Assembly: GCA_028280195.1 (NCBI GenBank)
Contig: JANQMH010000069.1
Span: forward strand, 18,985-82,984
Direction: 5' to 3'
DNA from: Exilibacterium sp.
GTDB lineage: Bacteria; Pseudomonadota; Gammaproteobacteria; Pseudomonadales; Cellvibrionaceae
DNA length: 64,000 nt
Position numbers and translations under genes: made by a program. The notes below the pieces were generated by a model. It was not told the DNA's origin and made no database searches. It was given only the letters and a program-made list of their open reading frames with translations. How positions within the stretch are numbered: the stretch's first letter is position 1; the number at the start of each line of letters is the position of its first letter. Shown piece by piece: positions 54,137-63,390 of the stretch.

Positions 54137-54192
54137 TTTTCCCAGCCCCGCCCAGCGCTCGCCCGGCAGATTGATTTCCTTGCAAAAGCGGC

Positions 54193-55335
54193 CTAAAACA
54201 GCCGCGTGCGGTCGCTTTCATCTTCCTGTATCGACAGCTCATCGGCGGCGTTGGACAGATACTCCGCATCCGATTCGGAGGCCAGTTTGATCATCAGGCG
54301 CAGATCGTTGGGCGAATCGGCATGGGCGAGTGCATCCTCGTAAGTAATTTCACCGCGATCATAGAGTTCGTAAAGCGCCTGATCGAAGGTTTGCATACCC
54401 ACTTCGTTGGACTTTTTCATCAACTCTTTAAGCTCGTGCACTTCCCCCTTGCGAATCAGGTCCGACGCCAGCGGTGTATTGAGCATGACTTCCAGGCAGG
54501 CACGGCGACCGTTGCCGTCCGGGGTCGGGATCAGTTGCTGGGCGATAATACCCCTCAGGTTCAGAGACAGGTCCATCCACAGCTGATTGTGTCGATCGGC
54601 GGGGAAAAAGTGAATAATGCGGTCCAGCGCCTGGTTGGCATTGTTGGCGTGCAGGGTGCACAGACACAGGTGGCCGGTTTCGGCAAAGGCAATGGCATGC
54701 TCCATGGTCTCGCGGGTGCGCACCTCACCGATCAGAATCACATCCGGCGCCTGCCGCAGGGTATTTTTCAGAGCGACATCGAAGGAATCCGTATCGATAC
54801 CCACTTCGCGCTGGGTAATGATACAGCCCTGATGCTGGTGAATGAATTCGATCGGATCTTCAATGGAGATGATATGGCCCTTGGAATTGCGGTTGCGGTG
54901 GCCGATCATCGCCGCCAGCGAGGTCGACTTACCGGTGCCGGTGGCACCGACGAAGATGACCAGGCCGCGCTTGGTCATGGCCAGCTCCTTGATGATTTCC
55001 GGCAGCCCCAGATCGTCGAGCTTGGGGATATTGGTTTCGATGCGCCGCAATACCATGCCCGCCAGATTGCGCTGGTAAAACGCACTGCAGCGAAAGCGGC
55101 CGATACCGCGCGCGCTGATGGCAAAATTCAGCTCTTTCTCTTCCAGAAACTCGGCCCGCTGGCGTTCGTTCATGACACTCAGCACCGTCTCGCGCGCTTT
55201 TTCCGGCGACAGTGGCGTGGTGGTGACCGGTACCACGCGGCCGTGCAGCTTGATCGACGGCGGCACGCCGGCGGTGATAAAGAGGTCCGAGGCACCCTTT
55301 TCCACCATTAACGACAGGAAGCGATCAAAATCCAT
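54193..55335 (-). CDS. pilU: type IV pilus retraction ATPase PilU
   Basis: 380 aa, PilT paralogue that aids retraction of type IV pili as a hexameric ATPase at the inner membrane. Walker A VGATGTGKSTSLAAM (about residue 130), Asp box SIEDPIEFIHQHQGC, Walker B DVILIGEVRTRETM and the His box CTLHANNANQALDRI. The N-terminus FDRFLSLMVEKGASDLFITAG is the PilU form. Starts 45 bases after pilT. Confidence 0.96.
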   Translation of the reverse strand: MDFDRFLSLMVEKGASDLFITAGVPPSIKLHGRVVPVTTTPLSPEKARETVLSVMNERQRAEFLEEKELNFAISARGIGRFRCSAFYQRNLAGMVLRRIETNIPKLDDLGLPEIIKELAMTKRGLVIFVGATGTGKSTSLAAMIGHRNRNSKGHIISIEDPIEFIHQHQGCIITQREVGIDTDSFDVALKNTLRQAPDVILIGEVRTRETMEHAIAFAETGHLCLCTLHANNANQALDRIIHFFPADRHNQLWMDLSLNLRGIIAQQLIPTPDGNGRRACLEVMLNTPLASDLIRKGEVHELKELMKKSNEVGMQTFDQALYELYDRGEITYEDALAHADSPNDLRLMIKLASESDAEYLSNAADELSIQEDESDRTRLF

Positions 55336-55380
55336 CAGCTTTATACCTCTCTAGATAGTCTCCGGCCGGATATTCTCCGA

Positions 55381-56415
55381 CTAGAAGTTTTCCGGCATCT
55401 TGGCTTTTTCGCGAGCCACATCGCGGGCAATGATGCGCCGTTCGACCAGGTCGGTCAGACACTGGTCCATGGTCTGCATACCAATGGAACCACCGGTCTG
55501 AATGGCCGAATACATCTGTGCCACCTTGTCCTCGCGAATCAGGTTGCGGATGGCCGGGGTGCCGCGCATGATTTCGTGGGCGGCGACGCGGCCGCCGCCG
55601 TTCTTCTTCATCAATGTCTGCGAGATCACCGCCTGCAGGGATTCCGACAACATAGACCTGACCATGGCTTTTTCATTGGCGGGAAACACATCGACGATGC
55701 GGTCGATGGTCTTTGCCGCCGAGGTGGTGTGCAGGGTACCGAACACCAGGTGGCCGGTTTCAGCCGCGGTCAGCGCCAGGCGGATGGTCTCCAGGTCGCG
55801 CATCTCGCCCACCAGGATGATATCCGGGTCCTCACGCAGCGCCGAGCGCAGGGCCTCGGCGAAGCCGTGGGTGTCGCGGTGCACCTCGCGCTGGTTGACC
55901 AGGCACTTCTTGCTTTCATGGACGAATTCGATGGGGTCTTCGATGGTCAGAATATGTTCGTACTTGTTGTCGTTGATATAGTCCATCATCGCCGCCAGGG
56001 TAGTGGACTTGCCCGAGCCGGTGGGCCCGGTCACCAGCACCAGCCCGCGCGGCACGGCGGAGATGTCGCGAAATACCTGCCCCATGCCCAACTCCTCCAT
56101 GGTCAGCACCTTGGAGGGAATGGTGCGGAATACTGAGCCGGCGCCGCGGTTGTGGTTAAAGGCATTGACCCTGAACCGGGCCACCCCCGGCACCTCGAAA
56201 GAAAAGTCGGTCTCCAGAAACTCTTCATAGTCCTTGCGCTGCTTGTCATTCATGATCTCGTAGATCAAACTGTGCACCTGCTTGTGTTCCATGGGTGGCA
56301 GGTTGATCCGACGCACATCGCCGTCGACGCGAATCATGGGCGGTAGACCCGCAGACAGGTGTAGATCCGATGCGCCCTGTTTCGCGCTGAACGCCAAGAG
56401 TTCCGTAATATCCAT
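55381..56415 (-). CDS. pilT: type IV pilus retraction ATPase PilT
   Basis: 344 aa. N-terminal MDITELLAFSAKQGASDLHLSAG, Walker A TGPTGSGKSTTLAAM (about residue 129), Asp box TIEDPIEFVHESKKC, Walker B DIILVGEMRDLETI, His box GTLHTTSAAKTIDRI and the AIRNLIRE motif needed for retraction. First of the pilT-pilU pair, divergent from yggS. Its action is set upstream by the Pil-Chp system encoded in this same window. Confidence 0.97.
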   Translation of the reverse strand: MDITELLAFSAKQGASDLHLSAGLPPMIRVDGDVRRINLPPMEHKQVHSLIYEIMNDKQRKDYEEFLETDFSFEVPGVARFRVNAFNHNRGAGSVFRTIPSKVLTMEELGMGQVFRDISAVPRGLVLVTGPTGSGKSTTLAAMMDYINDNKYEHILTIEDPIEFVHESKKCLVNQREVHRDTHGFAEALRSALREDPDIILVGEMRDLETIRLALTAAETGHLVFGTLHTTSAAKTIDRIVDVFPANEKAMVRSMLSESLQAVISQTLMKKNGGGRVAAHEIMRGTPAIRNLIREDKVAQMYSAIQTGGSIGMQTMDQCLTDLVERRIIARDVAREKAKMPENF

Positions 56416-56543
56416 ACAGCTACCTTAAATATGATATTTATTTTAACCCGAGCCACCGGGTGATGGCGGCTCGGGTTACAGAGCCTGTATTGGGGTCGGG
56501 CGCGCTGGCGCGGACGACCTCTATTAATTAGTGTACCAAGTAT

Positions 56544-57254
56544 ATGCACAAGATCGGTGATAACCTCAACAAAGTTTCGACCCGAATCGAGCAAGCTGCA
56601 AACTCGGTCGCACGCGCGGCGGCCGGCGTCCGCCTGCTGGCGGTCAGCAAAACCCGGCCGGCCAAGGCCGTGCGCTGCGCCTACCGCGCCGGGCAGCGCT
56701 GTTTCGGTGAAAACTACCTGCAGGAGGCGCTGCAGAAACAGGCGCTGCTCGACGATCTGGACCTTGAATGGCATTTTATCGGTCCCATACAAGCAAATAA
56801 AACCCGCGCCATTGCCAGTCATTTTGACTGGGTTCACAGTGTCGACCGCGCCAGGGTGGCCGAGCGGCTCAGCGCCCAGCGACCGGCGGCGCTGGCGCCG
56901 CTGAATATCTGCCTGCAGGTCAATGCCGATGCAGAGGCCTCCAAGGCCGGTGTAGACTATCGCCAACTGCCGGCGCTGGCCGCCGCGGTATGCGGCCTGG
57001 AGCGCCTGCGCCTGCGCGGACTGATGGCGATTCCGGCGCGCCGCAGCGATCCCGGGCAACAGCGGGCGGTGTTCGAACAGGTCGCCGAAGCGCTGCGGCA
57101 GCTGCAGCGCCAACTGCCGCAGGCGCCGCTGGATACGCTGTCGATGGGCATGTCCGGCGACCTGGAAGCGGCGGTAGCGGCCGGCGCTACCATTGTCAGG
57201 GTTGGCACCGATATCTTCGGACCGCGCCAGAGCCGGGCGACGGCCGGCGACTAG
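56544..57254 (+). CDS. yggS: pyridoxal phosphate homeostasis protein YggS
   Basis: 236 aa, single TIM-barrel PLP-binding protein that balances B6 vitamers. LLAVSKTRPAKAVRCAY holds the PLP Lys (about residue 37); GENYLQEAL, WHFIGPIQANKTR and LSMGMSGDLEAAVAAGATIVRVGTDIFG follow. Divergent from pilT and ahead of proC, the usual neighbour. Confidence 0.96.
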   Translation: MHKIGDNLNKVSTRIEQAANSVARAAAGVRLLAVSKTRPAKAVRCAYRAGQRCFGENYLQEALQKQALLDDLDLEWHFIGPIQANKTRAIASHFDWVHSVDRARVAERLSAQRPAALAPLNICLQVNADAEASKAGVDYRQLPALAAAVCGLERLRLRGLMAIPARRSDPGQQRAVFEQVAEALRQLQRQLPQAPLDTLSMGMSGDLEAAVAAGATIVRVGTDIFGPRQSRATAGD

Positions 57255-57255
57255 A

Positions 57256-57305
57256 GGCTGTTCGGCAACGCCCGGCGGCAGCGGAGCGAGCGTTGCGAAA
57301 CAGCC
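57256..57305. repeat. stem-loop between yggS and proC
   Basis: GGCTGTTCGGCAACGC (57256-57271) pairs at 14 of 16 places with GCGTTGCGAAACAGCC (57290-57305), 2 bases after the yggS stop. No T-run follows, so it is not a standard terminator. Confidence 0.55.
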
Positions 57306-57350
57306 TGTAAACAGCTTATACCATCAGCAAACAGCATAAGGACCGACGTT

Positions 57351-58172
57351 TTGAGCAAACCGATACTCGCCTTTATCGGCGCCGGCAATATGGCCAACAG
57401 CATCATCGGCGGCCTGATTGCCAAAGGTTATCCCGCCGCCAATATCATCGCCTGCGACCCGGTGGCAGGCAACCTGCAAAGCCTGGAGACCAGTTACGGC
57501 ATCCGCACCAGCACCGACAACGGCAGCGCCGCGCGCCAGTCCGCGGTTGTCATCCTGGCGGTCAAGCCCCAGGTGATGAAGGCCGTGGCGACGCAGCTGC
57601 AGCCGCACCTGGCTCACGGGCCGGTGGTCATCTCCATCGCCGCGGCCATCTCGACGGCCAGCCTGGAACGCTGGCTGGGCGCACAAGCGGCCATCGTGCG
57701 CTGCATGCCCAACACACCGGCCCTGGTTCAGGCCGGCGCCAGCGGCCTGTTCGCCAACCGGCACACCAGCGCTGAGCAGCGCGATATCGCCGGCGAGATC
57801 CTCAGCGCGGTGGGTATTGCCATCTGGCTGCAGCGCGAAGAGCTGATCGACGCGGTAACTGCGGTCTCCGGCAGCGGCCCGGCCTATTTCTTCCTGCTGA
57901 TGGAGGCGATGATCGACGCCGCTGAAAAACAGGGCCTGAGTCGCGACACGGCGCGGCAGCTGACCTTGCAGACCGCCCTCGGCGCGGCCAAACTGGCGCA
58001 GGCCAGCGATGTCGGGGTGGACGAGTTGCGGCGCCGGGTAACATCGCCGGCCGGCACCACCGCGGCGGCCCTGCAATCCCTGGAAAGCGGCGATCTGCGC
58101 GGCACTGTCGAAACCGCCATGCGCGCCTGTGCCCGGCGCTCGGTGGCAATGGCCACGGAAATGGGCAGCTAA
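57351..58172 (+). CDS. proC: pyrroline-5-carboxylate reductase
   Basis: Last step of proline synthesis, NAD(P)H-dependent. 273 aa, normal length. FIGAGNMANSIIGGLI at the start (Rossmann), VILAVKPQVMKAV, RCMPNTPALVQAG and the C-terminal signature VSGSGPAYFFLLMEAM followed by VTSPAGTTAAALQSLE. The start is a TTG at 57351. Between yggS and yggT as in many gammaproteobacteria. Confidence 0.97.
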   Translation: MSKPILAFIGAGNMANSIIGGLIAKGYPAANIIACDPVAGNLQSLETSYGIRTSTDNGSAARQSAVVILAVKPQVMKAVATQLQPHLAHGPVVISIAAAISTASLERWLGAQAAIVRCMPNTPALVQAGASGLFANRHTSAEQRDIAGEILSAVGIAIWLQREELIDAVTAVSGSGPAYFFLLMEAMIDAAEKQGLSRDTARQLTLQTALGAAKLAQASDVGVDELRRRVTSPAGTTAAALQSLESGDLRGTVETAMRACARRSVAMATEMGS

Positions 58173-58199
58173 CCTGTACTCGAACCGGGATCTGAATTC

Positions 58200-58775
58200 A
58201 TGACCTTGCTTTCTCAAATATCTGTTTTTGTGCTGCAGACCATCAGCTACCTCTATATCCTGCTGGTGCTGCTGCGCTTTCTGTTCCAACTGGTGCGCGC
58301 CGACTTTTACAACCCGCTGTCACAAACAGTGGTTAAGCTCACCAACCCGCTGCTGATTCCGGTCCGCAAAGTGGTGCCCGGGCTGTTCGGTGTGGATATT
58401 GCCTGCCTGGTGCTGGCGCTGATACTGCAGTGCCTGGCCTTCCAGGTCATCGAACTGGTGAGCGGCGGCGGCCTGGTGCCGCCGCTGCTGCTGGTGTTTG
58501 CCTCACTGGTCGAACTGCTGGCAGCGGTGGTCGATATCTACTTCTGGGGCCTGTTGATCATGGTGATTGCCAGCTGGGTAGCGCCGCAGAGCTACCATCC
58601 GGCGCTGTTGCTGCTGCGCCAGCTGATGGAGCCGATGCTGCTGCCTTTCCGGCGCCTGCTGCCGCCCCAGGGCGGATTGGACTTTTCACCGTTGATAGCC
58701 GGCATGGTGCTGTTTATCGCCAAAAACATGATTGTGCCGGCAATCGGCGTATCGGTAATCAACACTTTTCGCTAA
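58200..58775 (+). CDS. yggT: YggT family membrane protein
   Basis: 191 aa with two copies of the YggT unit, each with two membrane helices: YILLVLLRFLFQLVRADFYNPL with LTNPLLIPVRKVVPG, and later MVIASWVAPQSYHPAL with LMEPMLLPFRRLLPP. Function not settled; linked to osmotic tolerance and, in some bacteria, cell division. 27 bases after proC. Confidence 0.93.
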   Translation: MTLLSQISVFVLQTISYLYILLVLLRFLFQLVRADFYNPLSQTVVKLTNPLLIPVRKVVPGLFGVDIACLVLALILQCLAFQVIELVSGGGLVPPLLLVFASLVELLAAVVDIYFWGLLIMVIASWVAPQSYHPALLLLRQLMEPMLLPFRRLLPPQGGLDFSPLIAGMVLFIAKNMIVPAIGVSVINTFR

Positions 58776-58952
58776 GCGGGCAGTGCGCCATCGGCCACGC
58801 TTGTGATCCGGCCGCCGGCGGCGACAGACCGCACGGCGGCCTAATAACTATTGGTTATAAGATTTTAAAAGCGCAGGTGACCTGTTCGCTAGTAATAGCG
58901 GTCACAAAAGCACACTATTGCTAGCTCTCACTTGCATTTTGTACCGGGCCTT

Positions 58953-60950
58953 ATGGACGTGACATCCCTACATCGCCAGATGGCGGCCTATGACTTGTGG
59001 AAACACAAGCTGGTCTCGCAGCTGACTCGCTTTCGGGCCTGGTTCGGTGCCCATGGGATTTCAGGTGTCGAAGCGCAGTACTGTATCGATCAGTCGCTGC
59101 AGACGCTGAACGACAGCAGCTTCACCCTGGCAGTGGTGGGCGCCTACGGCCGCGGCAAAACCACGCTGGTCAATACACTGCTGTTCGGCCAGTACGGCCA
59201 GCGCATTCTGCCCTCGGCGCCGAGCGGCAGTATTCGCTGCACCACGGAAATCTTCTGCGACCCCTCACAGCCCAGCTGCGTGCGGCTGCTGCCGATTCAG
59301 ACGCGCGACAGCAACCAGAGTATCGACCGCTTCAAACGTATTCCCCATCACTGGCTGACCTTCAATTTCGACCCCAGAGACCCGGCCCAGGCGCGCGCGG
59401 CGATGGCCCGCATTGCCAAGGTCAAGACCGTTACCCGTGCCGAAGCCGATGCACTGGGCTACAACAGTGACCTGCTGACCCCCTGCAGCAACGAACCGGC
59501 GCGGGTGGAAATTCCGGTCTGGCGCCACGCCCAGATCAATCTCGACCACCCGCTGCTGCGCAAAGGCCTGCGCATTATCGATACACCGGGCATGGATGCA
59601 CTCAACAACGAGCCGGAGCTGGGCCTGCATCAACTGGCGCAGGCCCAGGCGCTGTTCTTTCTGCTCGATGCCAAACAGGGTCTCACCAAAACCGACAAAG
59701 CGCTGTGGCAGACCCACCTGCAGGTATTTGCCGACAGCCCGCTGTGCAGCACTCTGGCCCTGGTAAACAAGGCAGATATGCTGCTGGAGGGCCACATCCG
59801 CCAGAGCGATATCGAGCAGGCCGGCCGCCGCCTGCGCCGCCTGACTGCGGAGCAGCTGTGCCTGCCGCTCGAGCAGGTCTGCCTGCTGTCGGCAAAGCAG
59901 GCGCTGTTGGGCAAGGCGGCGCAGGAGTCGAATCATGTCAGCGTCAGCAACTGGCGGCATATCGATGCGCTGCTGGCGCAGCTGGTGCGGCAGCACCAAC
60001 TGCAGCTGATGTCGGACCCGCTGCTGGCGGATGTACTAGCAGTGATGAAAAACTCGCGCAACGCCCTGAAACAGCGGCTGTTCAGCTGCGACTCCGAGCG
60101 CGAGCGGCTGCAGTCGACACTGGGCACAGCCGACCAGCAGCAGATGATCAGCGAGCAGCGCGCCACTGCCAAACGCATCCATGCCCAGCTGCACCGGCAG
60201 TCGCTGAACCTGCGCGCCAGCCAGCGCCTGCTGGAACGCATGCGCAGCGAACTCGACGCCTGTGTCTGCGACAAGAAACTGCAGAGCCAGATTCACGCCC
60301 TGCAGCTGCAGTTACGGCAGAGCTATACGCCGCTGGCGCTGTTTCGCAACCTCACTGCTTTCTTTCAGATCCAGGCGCAAAACCTCGACGATCTGTCACA
60401 ACAGAAAAAGCGCGCCGACCGGCTGCTGCAGGAAATCCACGAGCGCACCACCGGTTTCGATTTTCCGGTCGATGGCGACCTGGCGCCGCCGCTGCGCGCC
60501 TTCGGTGTCACCCTGCACCAGCAGCGACTGATACTGTTAAAGCGGCAGGTCGACCAGAGCCTGCCGGTATTTGAAAATCTCAAGGCGGGCAACAACCAGG
60601 TCGGGCGCTTCATCGACTGCCTGATCGCACAATTGCAGAGCCTCTACAGCGACCTGCAGCAAAAGATCGCCTCCTGGGCCTGTGTTTCGCTGGCGCGCCA
60701 GCATCACTATACGCAACTGCAGAAACAGCTGCTGGAGCGGCATATGGTGCTGCTGATCAGCCTCGGCCAGACCCAACCCACACTGCCGCAGCAGCTGCAG
60801 CGCATGCGCACAGAAATCGCCGATCAGGAAGCCGCGCTGTTTACCCTGGACAAAATTCTCGACGAAATGGATACACTGCCCCAGGCGGATCGCCGGCAGG
60901 CGGCCGCCGCGCCGGAGCCGGAGGCCTTGCAGGCACCGAAATCGGCGTAG
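58953..60950 (+). CDS. dynamin-like GTPase
   Basis: 665 aa from the ATG at 58953 (a TTG at 58932 is a less likely start). GTPase motifs: G1 VVGAYGRGKTTLVN (about residue 70), G2 Thr in SIRCTTEIF, G3 IIDTPGMDAL (about 210) and G4 LVNKADML (about 272). After the GTPase come long helical parts with coiled-coil look (about 360-640) and an Ala/Pro-rich tail. No membrane helix is evident. This is the layout of bacterial dynamin-like proteins (CrfC/LeoA-type), which act on membranes or on the nucleoid; the role here is unknown. It stands alone between yggT and metX, places that are close together in Pseudomonas, and is followed by an inverted repeat. Confidence 0.8.
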   Translation: MDVTSLHRQMAAYDLWKHKLVSQLTRFRAWFGAHGISGVEAQYCIDQSLQTLNDSSFTLAVVGAYGRGKTTLVNTLLFGQYGQRILPSAPSGSIRCTTEIFCDPSQPSCVRLLPIQTRDSNQSIDRFKRIPHHWLTFNFDPRDPAQARAAMARIAKVKTVTRAEADALGYNSDLLTPCSNEPARVEIPVWRHAQINLDHPLLRKGLRIIDTPGMDALNNEPELGLHQLAQAQALFFLLDAKQGLTKTDKALWQTHLQVFADSPLCSTLALVNKADMLLEGHIRQSDIEQAGRRLRRLTAEQLCLPLEQVCLLSAKQALLGKAAQESNHVSVSNWRHIDALLAQLVRQHQLQLMSDPLLADVLAVMKNSRNALKQRLFSCDSERERLQSTLGTADQQQMISEQRATAKRIHAQLHRQSLNLRASQRLLERMRSELDACVCDKKLQSQIHALQLQLRQSYTPLALFRNLTAFFQIQAQNLDDLSQQKKRADRLLQEIHERTTGFDFPVDGDLAPPLRAFGVTLHQQRLILLKRQVDQSLPVFENLKAGNNQVGRFIDCLIAQLQSLYSDLQQKIASWACVSLARQHHYTQLQKQLLERHMVLLISLGQTQPTLPQQLQRMRTEIADQEAALFTLDKILDEMDTLPQADRRQAAAAPEPEALQAPKSA

Positions 60951-60953
60951 TGA

Positions 60954-61020
60954 AGCTTACAGTTGACAGCTTGCAGCAGAAGCCCGGCTGTTTTTTGCTG
61001 TAAGCTGTCAACTGTGAGCT
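60954..61020. repeat. inverted repeat with 25-base arms after the dynamin-like gene
   Basis: The left arm (60954-60978, starts AGCTTACAGTTGACAGC) matches the reverse complement of the right arm (60996-61020) at 23 of 25 places. The loop contains a T6 run. A further AGCTGACAGCT lies at about 61072-61082. It may stop transcription after the GTPase gene or be a dispersed repeat. Confidence 0.7.
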
Positions 61021-61089
61021 GACTCCCCCCTTGCAGCCGCCCGCCCGCGTCCTTAGACTAGCTAGCTTTTAGCTGACAGCTGCGCCCGC

Positions 61090-62250
61090 GTGAATTCGAC
61101 AAGGCAACAATTTCCGCCCGACTCAGTGGGCCTGGTCTCGCCGCAAACGCTGCGCTGCGAGCAGCCGCTGGCGCTGGCCAGTGGGCGGCAGCTGCCGGCT
61201 TACGAACTGGTGTTCGAAACCTACGGCCAGTTAAACGCCGGCAAAAGCAACGCCGTGCTGATTTGCCACGCCTTGTCCGGCAGCCATCACGCCGCCGGCT
61301 ATTACAGCGCCGACGATCCCAAACCCGGTTGGTGGGACCACTATATCGGGCCCGGCAAGCCCATCGATACCAACCATTTCTTCGTCGTATCACCCAACAA
61401 TATCGGCGGCTGCCACGGCTCCACCGGGCCGCGCAGCATAAACCCGGCAAGCGGCCGGCCCTGGGGTGCCGATTTTCCCGCGCTGCGGGTCAGGGATTGG
61501 GTGGAAACCCAGCGCTTTCTCGCCGACCACCTGGGTATCGCACAGTGGGCCGCCGTTATCGGCGCCAGCCTCGGCGGCATGCAGGCGATGCGCTGGTCGC
61601 TGGAGTATCCCGACCGACTGCGCCACTGTGTAGTGATTGCCTCGGCGATGAAACTTACCGCGCAGAACATCGCCTTCAATGAAACCGCGCGCCAGGCCAT
61701 TTTGTCAGACCCCGACTTTCATGCCGGCAGCTATATGGCGCACGACACCTATCCGAAAAAGGGCCTCTCGGTGGCTCGCATGATCGGCCATATCACCTAT
61801 CTGTCCGACGACGGCATGGGCCAGAAATTCGGCCGCGAGCTGCGCTCCGGCACTTTTGCCCGCGGCACCGACGAACCGGTGGAATTCGAAGTAGAGAGCT
61901 ATCTGCGCTACCAGGGCGATGTGTTTTCCCGCCAGTTCGACGCCAACACCTATATGCTGATGACCCGGGCACTGGATTATTTCGACCTGGCGCGGGAGTA
62001 CGGCCACGATCCGGTGACGGCTTTCAGCCACGCGCGCTGCAGGTTTCTGGTGCTGTCATTTACCACCGACTGGCGTTTTTCACCGGCGCGCTCGCGGGAG
62101 ATTGTCGATGCACTGATCGGTGCCAACCGCGCCGTCAGTTATGCCGAGATCGATTCCAGTTTCGGCCACGACGCATTTCTGATTCCCAATGCGCGCTACC
62201 GCCAGCTGTTTCACCGCTATATGCTCAACGCCGCCGGCGAGGCGCCCTGA
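61090..62250 (+). CDS. metX: homoserine O-acyltransferase (likely succinyltransferase)
   Basis: 386 aa, alpha/beta hydrolase fold, acylates homoserine for methionine synthesis. Oxyanion region [30 protein letters not shown], nucleophile [14 protein letters not shown] (Ser about residue 160), Asp in [15 protein letters not shown] and His in SFGHDAFLI. MetX with MetW in gammaproteobacteria usually uses succinyl-CoA; the acyl donor is inferred. Starts at a GTG at 61090. metW follows after 4 bases. Confidence 0.96.
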   Translation: MNSTRQQFPPDSVGLVSPQTLRCEQPLALASGRQLPAYELVFETYGQLNAGKSNAVLICHALSGSHHAAGYYSADDPKPGWWDHYIGPGKPIDTNHFFVVSPNNIGGCHGSTGPRSINPASGRPWGADFPALRVRDWVETQRFLADHLGIAQWAAVIGASLGGMQAMRWSLEYPDRLRHCVVIASAMKLTAQNIAFNETARQAILSDPDFHAGSYMAHDTYPKKGLSVARMIGHITYLSDDGMGQKFGRELRSGTFARGTDEPVEFEVESYLRYQGDVFSRQFDANTYMLMTRALDYFDLAREYGHDPVTAFSHARCRFLVLSFTTDWRFSPARSREIVDALIGANRAVSYAEIDSSFGHDAFLIPNARYRQLFHRYMLNAAGEAP

Positions 62251-62254
62251 TCCC

Positions 62255-62860
62255 ATGCGTATCGAACTGGACCAAGTCATGAACTGGATCGCACCGCGCA
62301 GCCGCGTATTGGACCTGGGCTGCGGCGACGGTTCGCTGCTGCGCAAGCTGGCCGACACCCGCCAGGTAGAGGGCTACGGCCTGGAAATCGACCCGCAACA
62401 GATCGCCGCCTGCATCGCCCGCGGGGTCAATGTGATCCAGCAGGATCTCGACCGCGGCCTGGGAAATTTCGCCGACAACAGTTTTGACACCGTCGTCATG
62501 ACCCAGGCCATCCAGACCATGCACTTCCCCCATCGGGTACTGGCGGAAATGCTGCGCGTGGGCCGCGAGTGTATCGTCACCTTTCCCAACTTCGGCCATT
62601 GGAAAGCGCGCTGGCACCTGAGCCTGCGCGGGCGCATGCCGGTCTCCGATCTGCTGCCCTACGAGTGGTACGATACGCCCAATATCCATTTCTGCACCTT
62701 CAGAGACTTCGAAGTGCTGTGCCGCGGTCTCGACCTCAACGTGCTGCACCGGCAGGTGGTGGCAGAGCGCCGGGTGGGACGGCTGCTCAAGGACTGGCAC
62801 CCGAATTTATTTGGTGAAACCGCCATTTACCACCTTGCCGCCAACGGCGTCAGCCAGTAA
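62255..62860 (+). CDS. metW: methionine biosynthesis protein MetW
   Basis: 201 aa, methyltransferase fold: VLDLGCGDGSLLRKLAD (motif I, about residue 18), GVNVIQQDLDRGLGNF, FDTVVMTQAIQTMHFP and FPNFGHWKARWHLSLRGRMPVSD, the last being the MetW mark. The start at 62255 is chosen because an earlier open frame lies within metX. MetW forms a complex with MetX and is needed for its activity in Pseudomonas-type bacteria. Confidence 0.96.
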   Translation: MRIELDQVMNWIAPRSRVLDLGCGDGSLLRKLADTRQVEGYGLEIDPQQIAACIARGVNVIQQDLDRGLGNFADNSFDTVVMTQAIQTMHFPHRVLAEMLRVGRECIVTFPNFGHWKARWHLSLRGRMPVSDLLPYEWYDTPNIHFCTFRDFEVLCRGLDLNVLHRQVVAERRVGRLLKDWHPNLFGETAIYHLAANGVSQ

Positions 62861-62931
62861 GGTCAGTGGCAACGCCAACCGCCACAGCCAGTCTTAACCA
62901 CTGTCACCGCGACAGGGAGCAGGTACCCATT

Positions 62932-63390
62932 ATGAAAAATGTCAATAAGCTATTGTTTTCCATACTTATTTTCTTCGCCACCACAGCGCTGGGCGCGGGC
63001 CTGGCAGAGGCCCGTGACAAGCCCTTCGAACAGTTCGGCGAGTACAGGGTGTACTACACCGTTTTCAACAGCACCTTCATCACCCCGGATATCGCCCGGA
63101 TCTACAACATTACCCGCGGTAAGGACCGCGCCCTGGTAAACATTGCCCTGGTCAAAGACAATCAGCTGGGCGGTATTGCCGCCGAGGTGAGCGGCACCCG
63201 CACCAACCTGATGCAGCAGCAGCGGCGGCTGGAGTTTTTTGAGGTCAGGGAGCAGGATGCGGTGTATTATCTGGCCCCGGTGCGCTTCACCAACGAAGAA
63301 GTACTGAACTTCGCCATCGAAGTGAAGGCCGAAGGCCAGCGCCGCCCCTATAAATTGAAATTTACCAAGACCCTCTATGTCGACAACTGA
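62932..63390 (+). CDS. DUF4426 family periplasmic protein
   Basis: 152 aa from the ATG at 62932, with a signal peptide ([21 protein letters not shown], cut near LAEA). The mature part has [20 protein letters not shown] and [20 protein letters not shown], typical of DUF4426 proteins, which sit between metW and rdgB in many gammaproteobacteria. Role unknown. Its end overlaps the rdgB start by 14 bases. Confidence 0.88.
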   Translation: MKNVNKLLFSILIFFATTALGAGLAEARDKPFEQFGEYRVYYTVFNSTFITPDIARIYNITRGKDRALVNIALVKDNQLGGIAAEVSGTRTNLMQQQRRLEFFEVREQDAVYYLAPVRFTNEEVLNFAIEVKAEGQRRPYKLKFTKTLYVDN

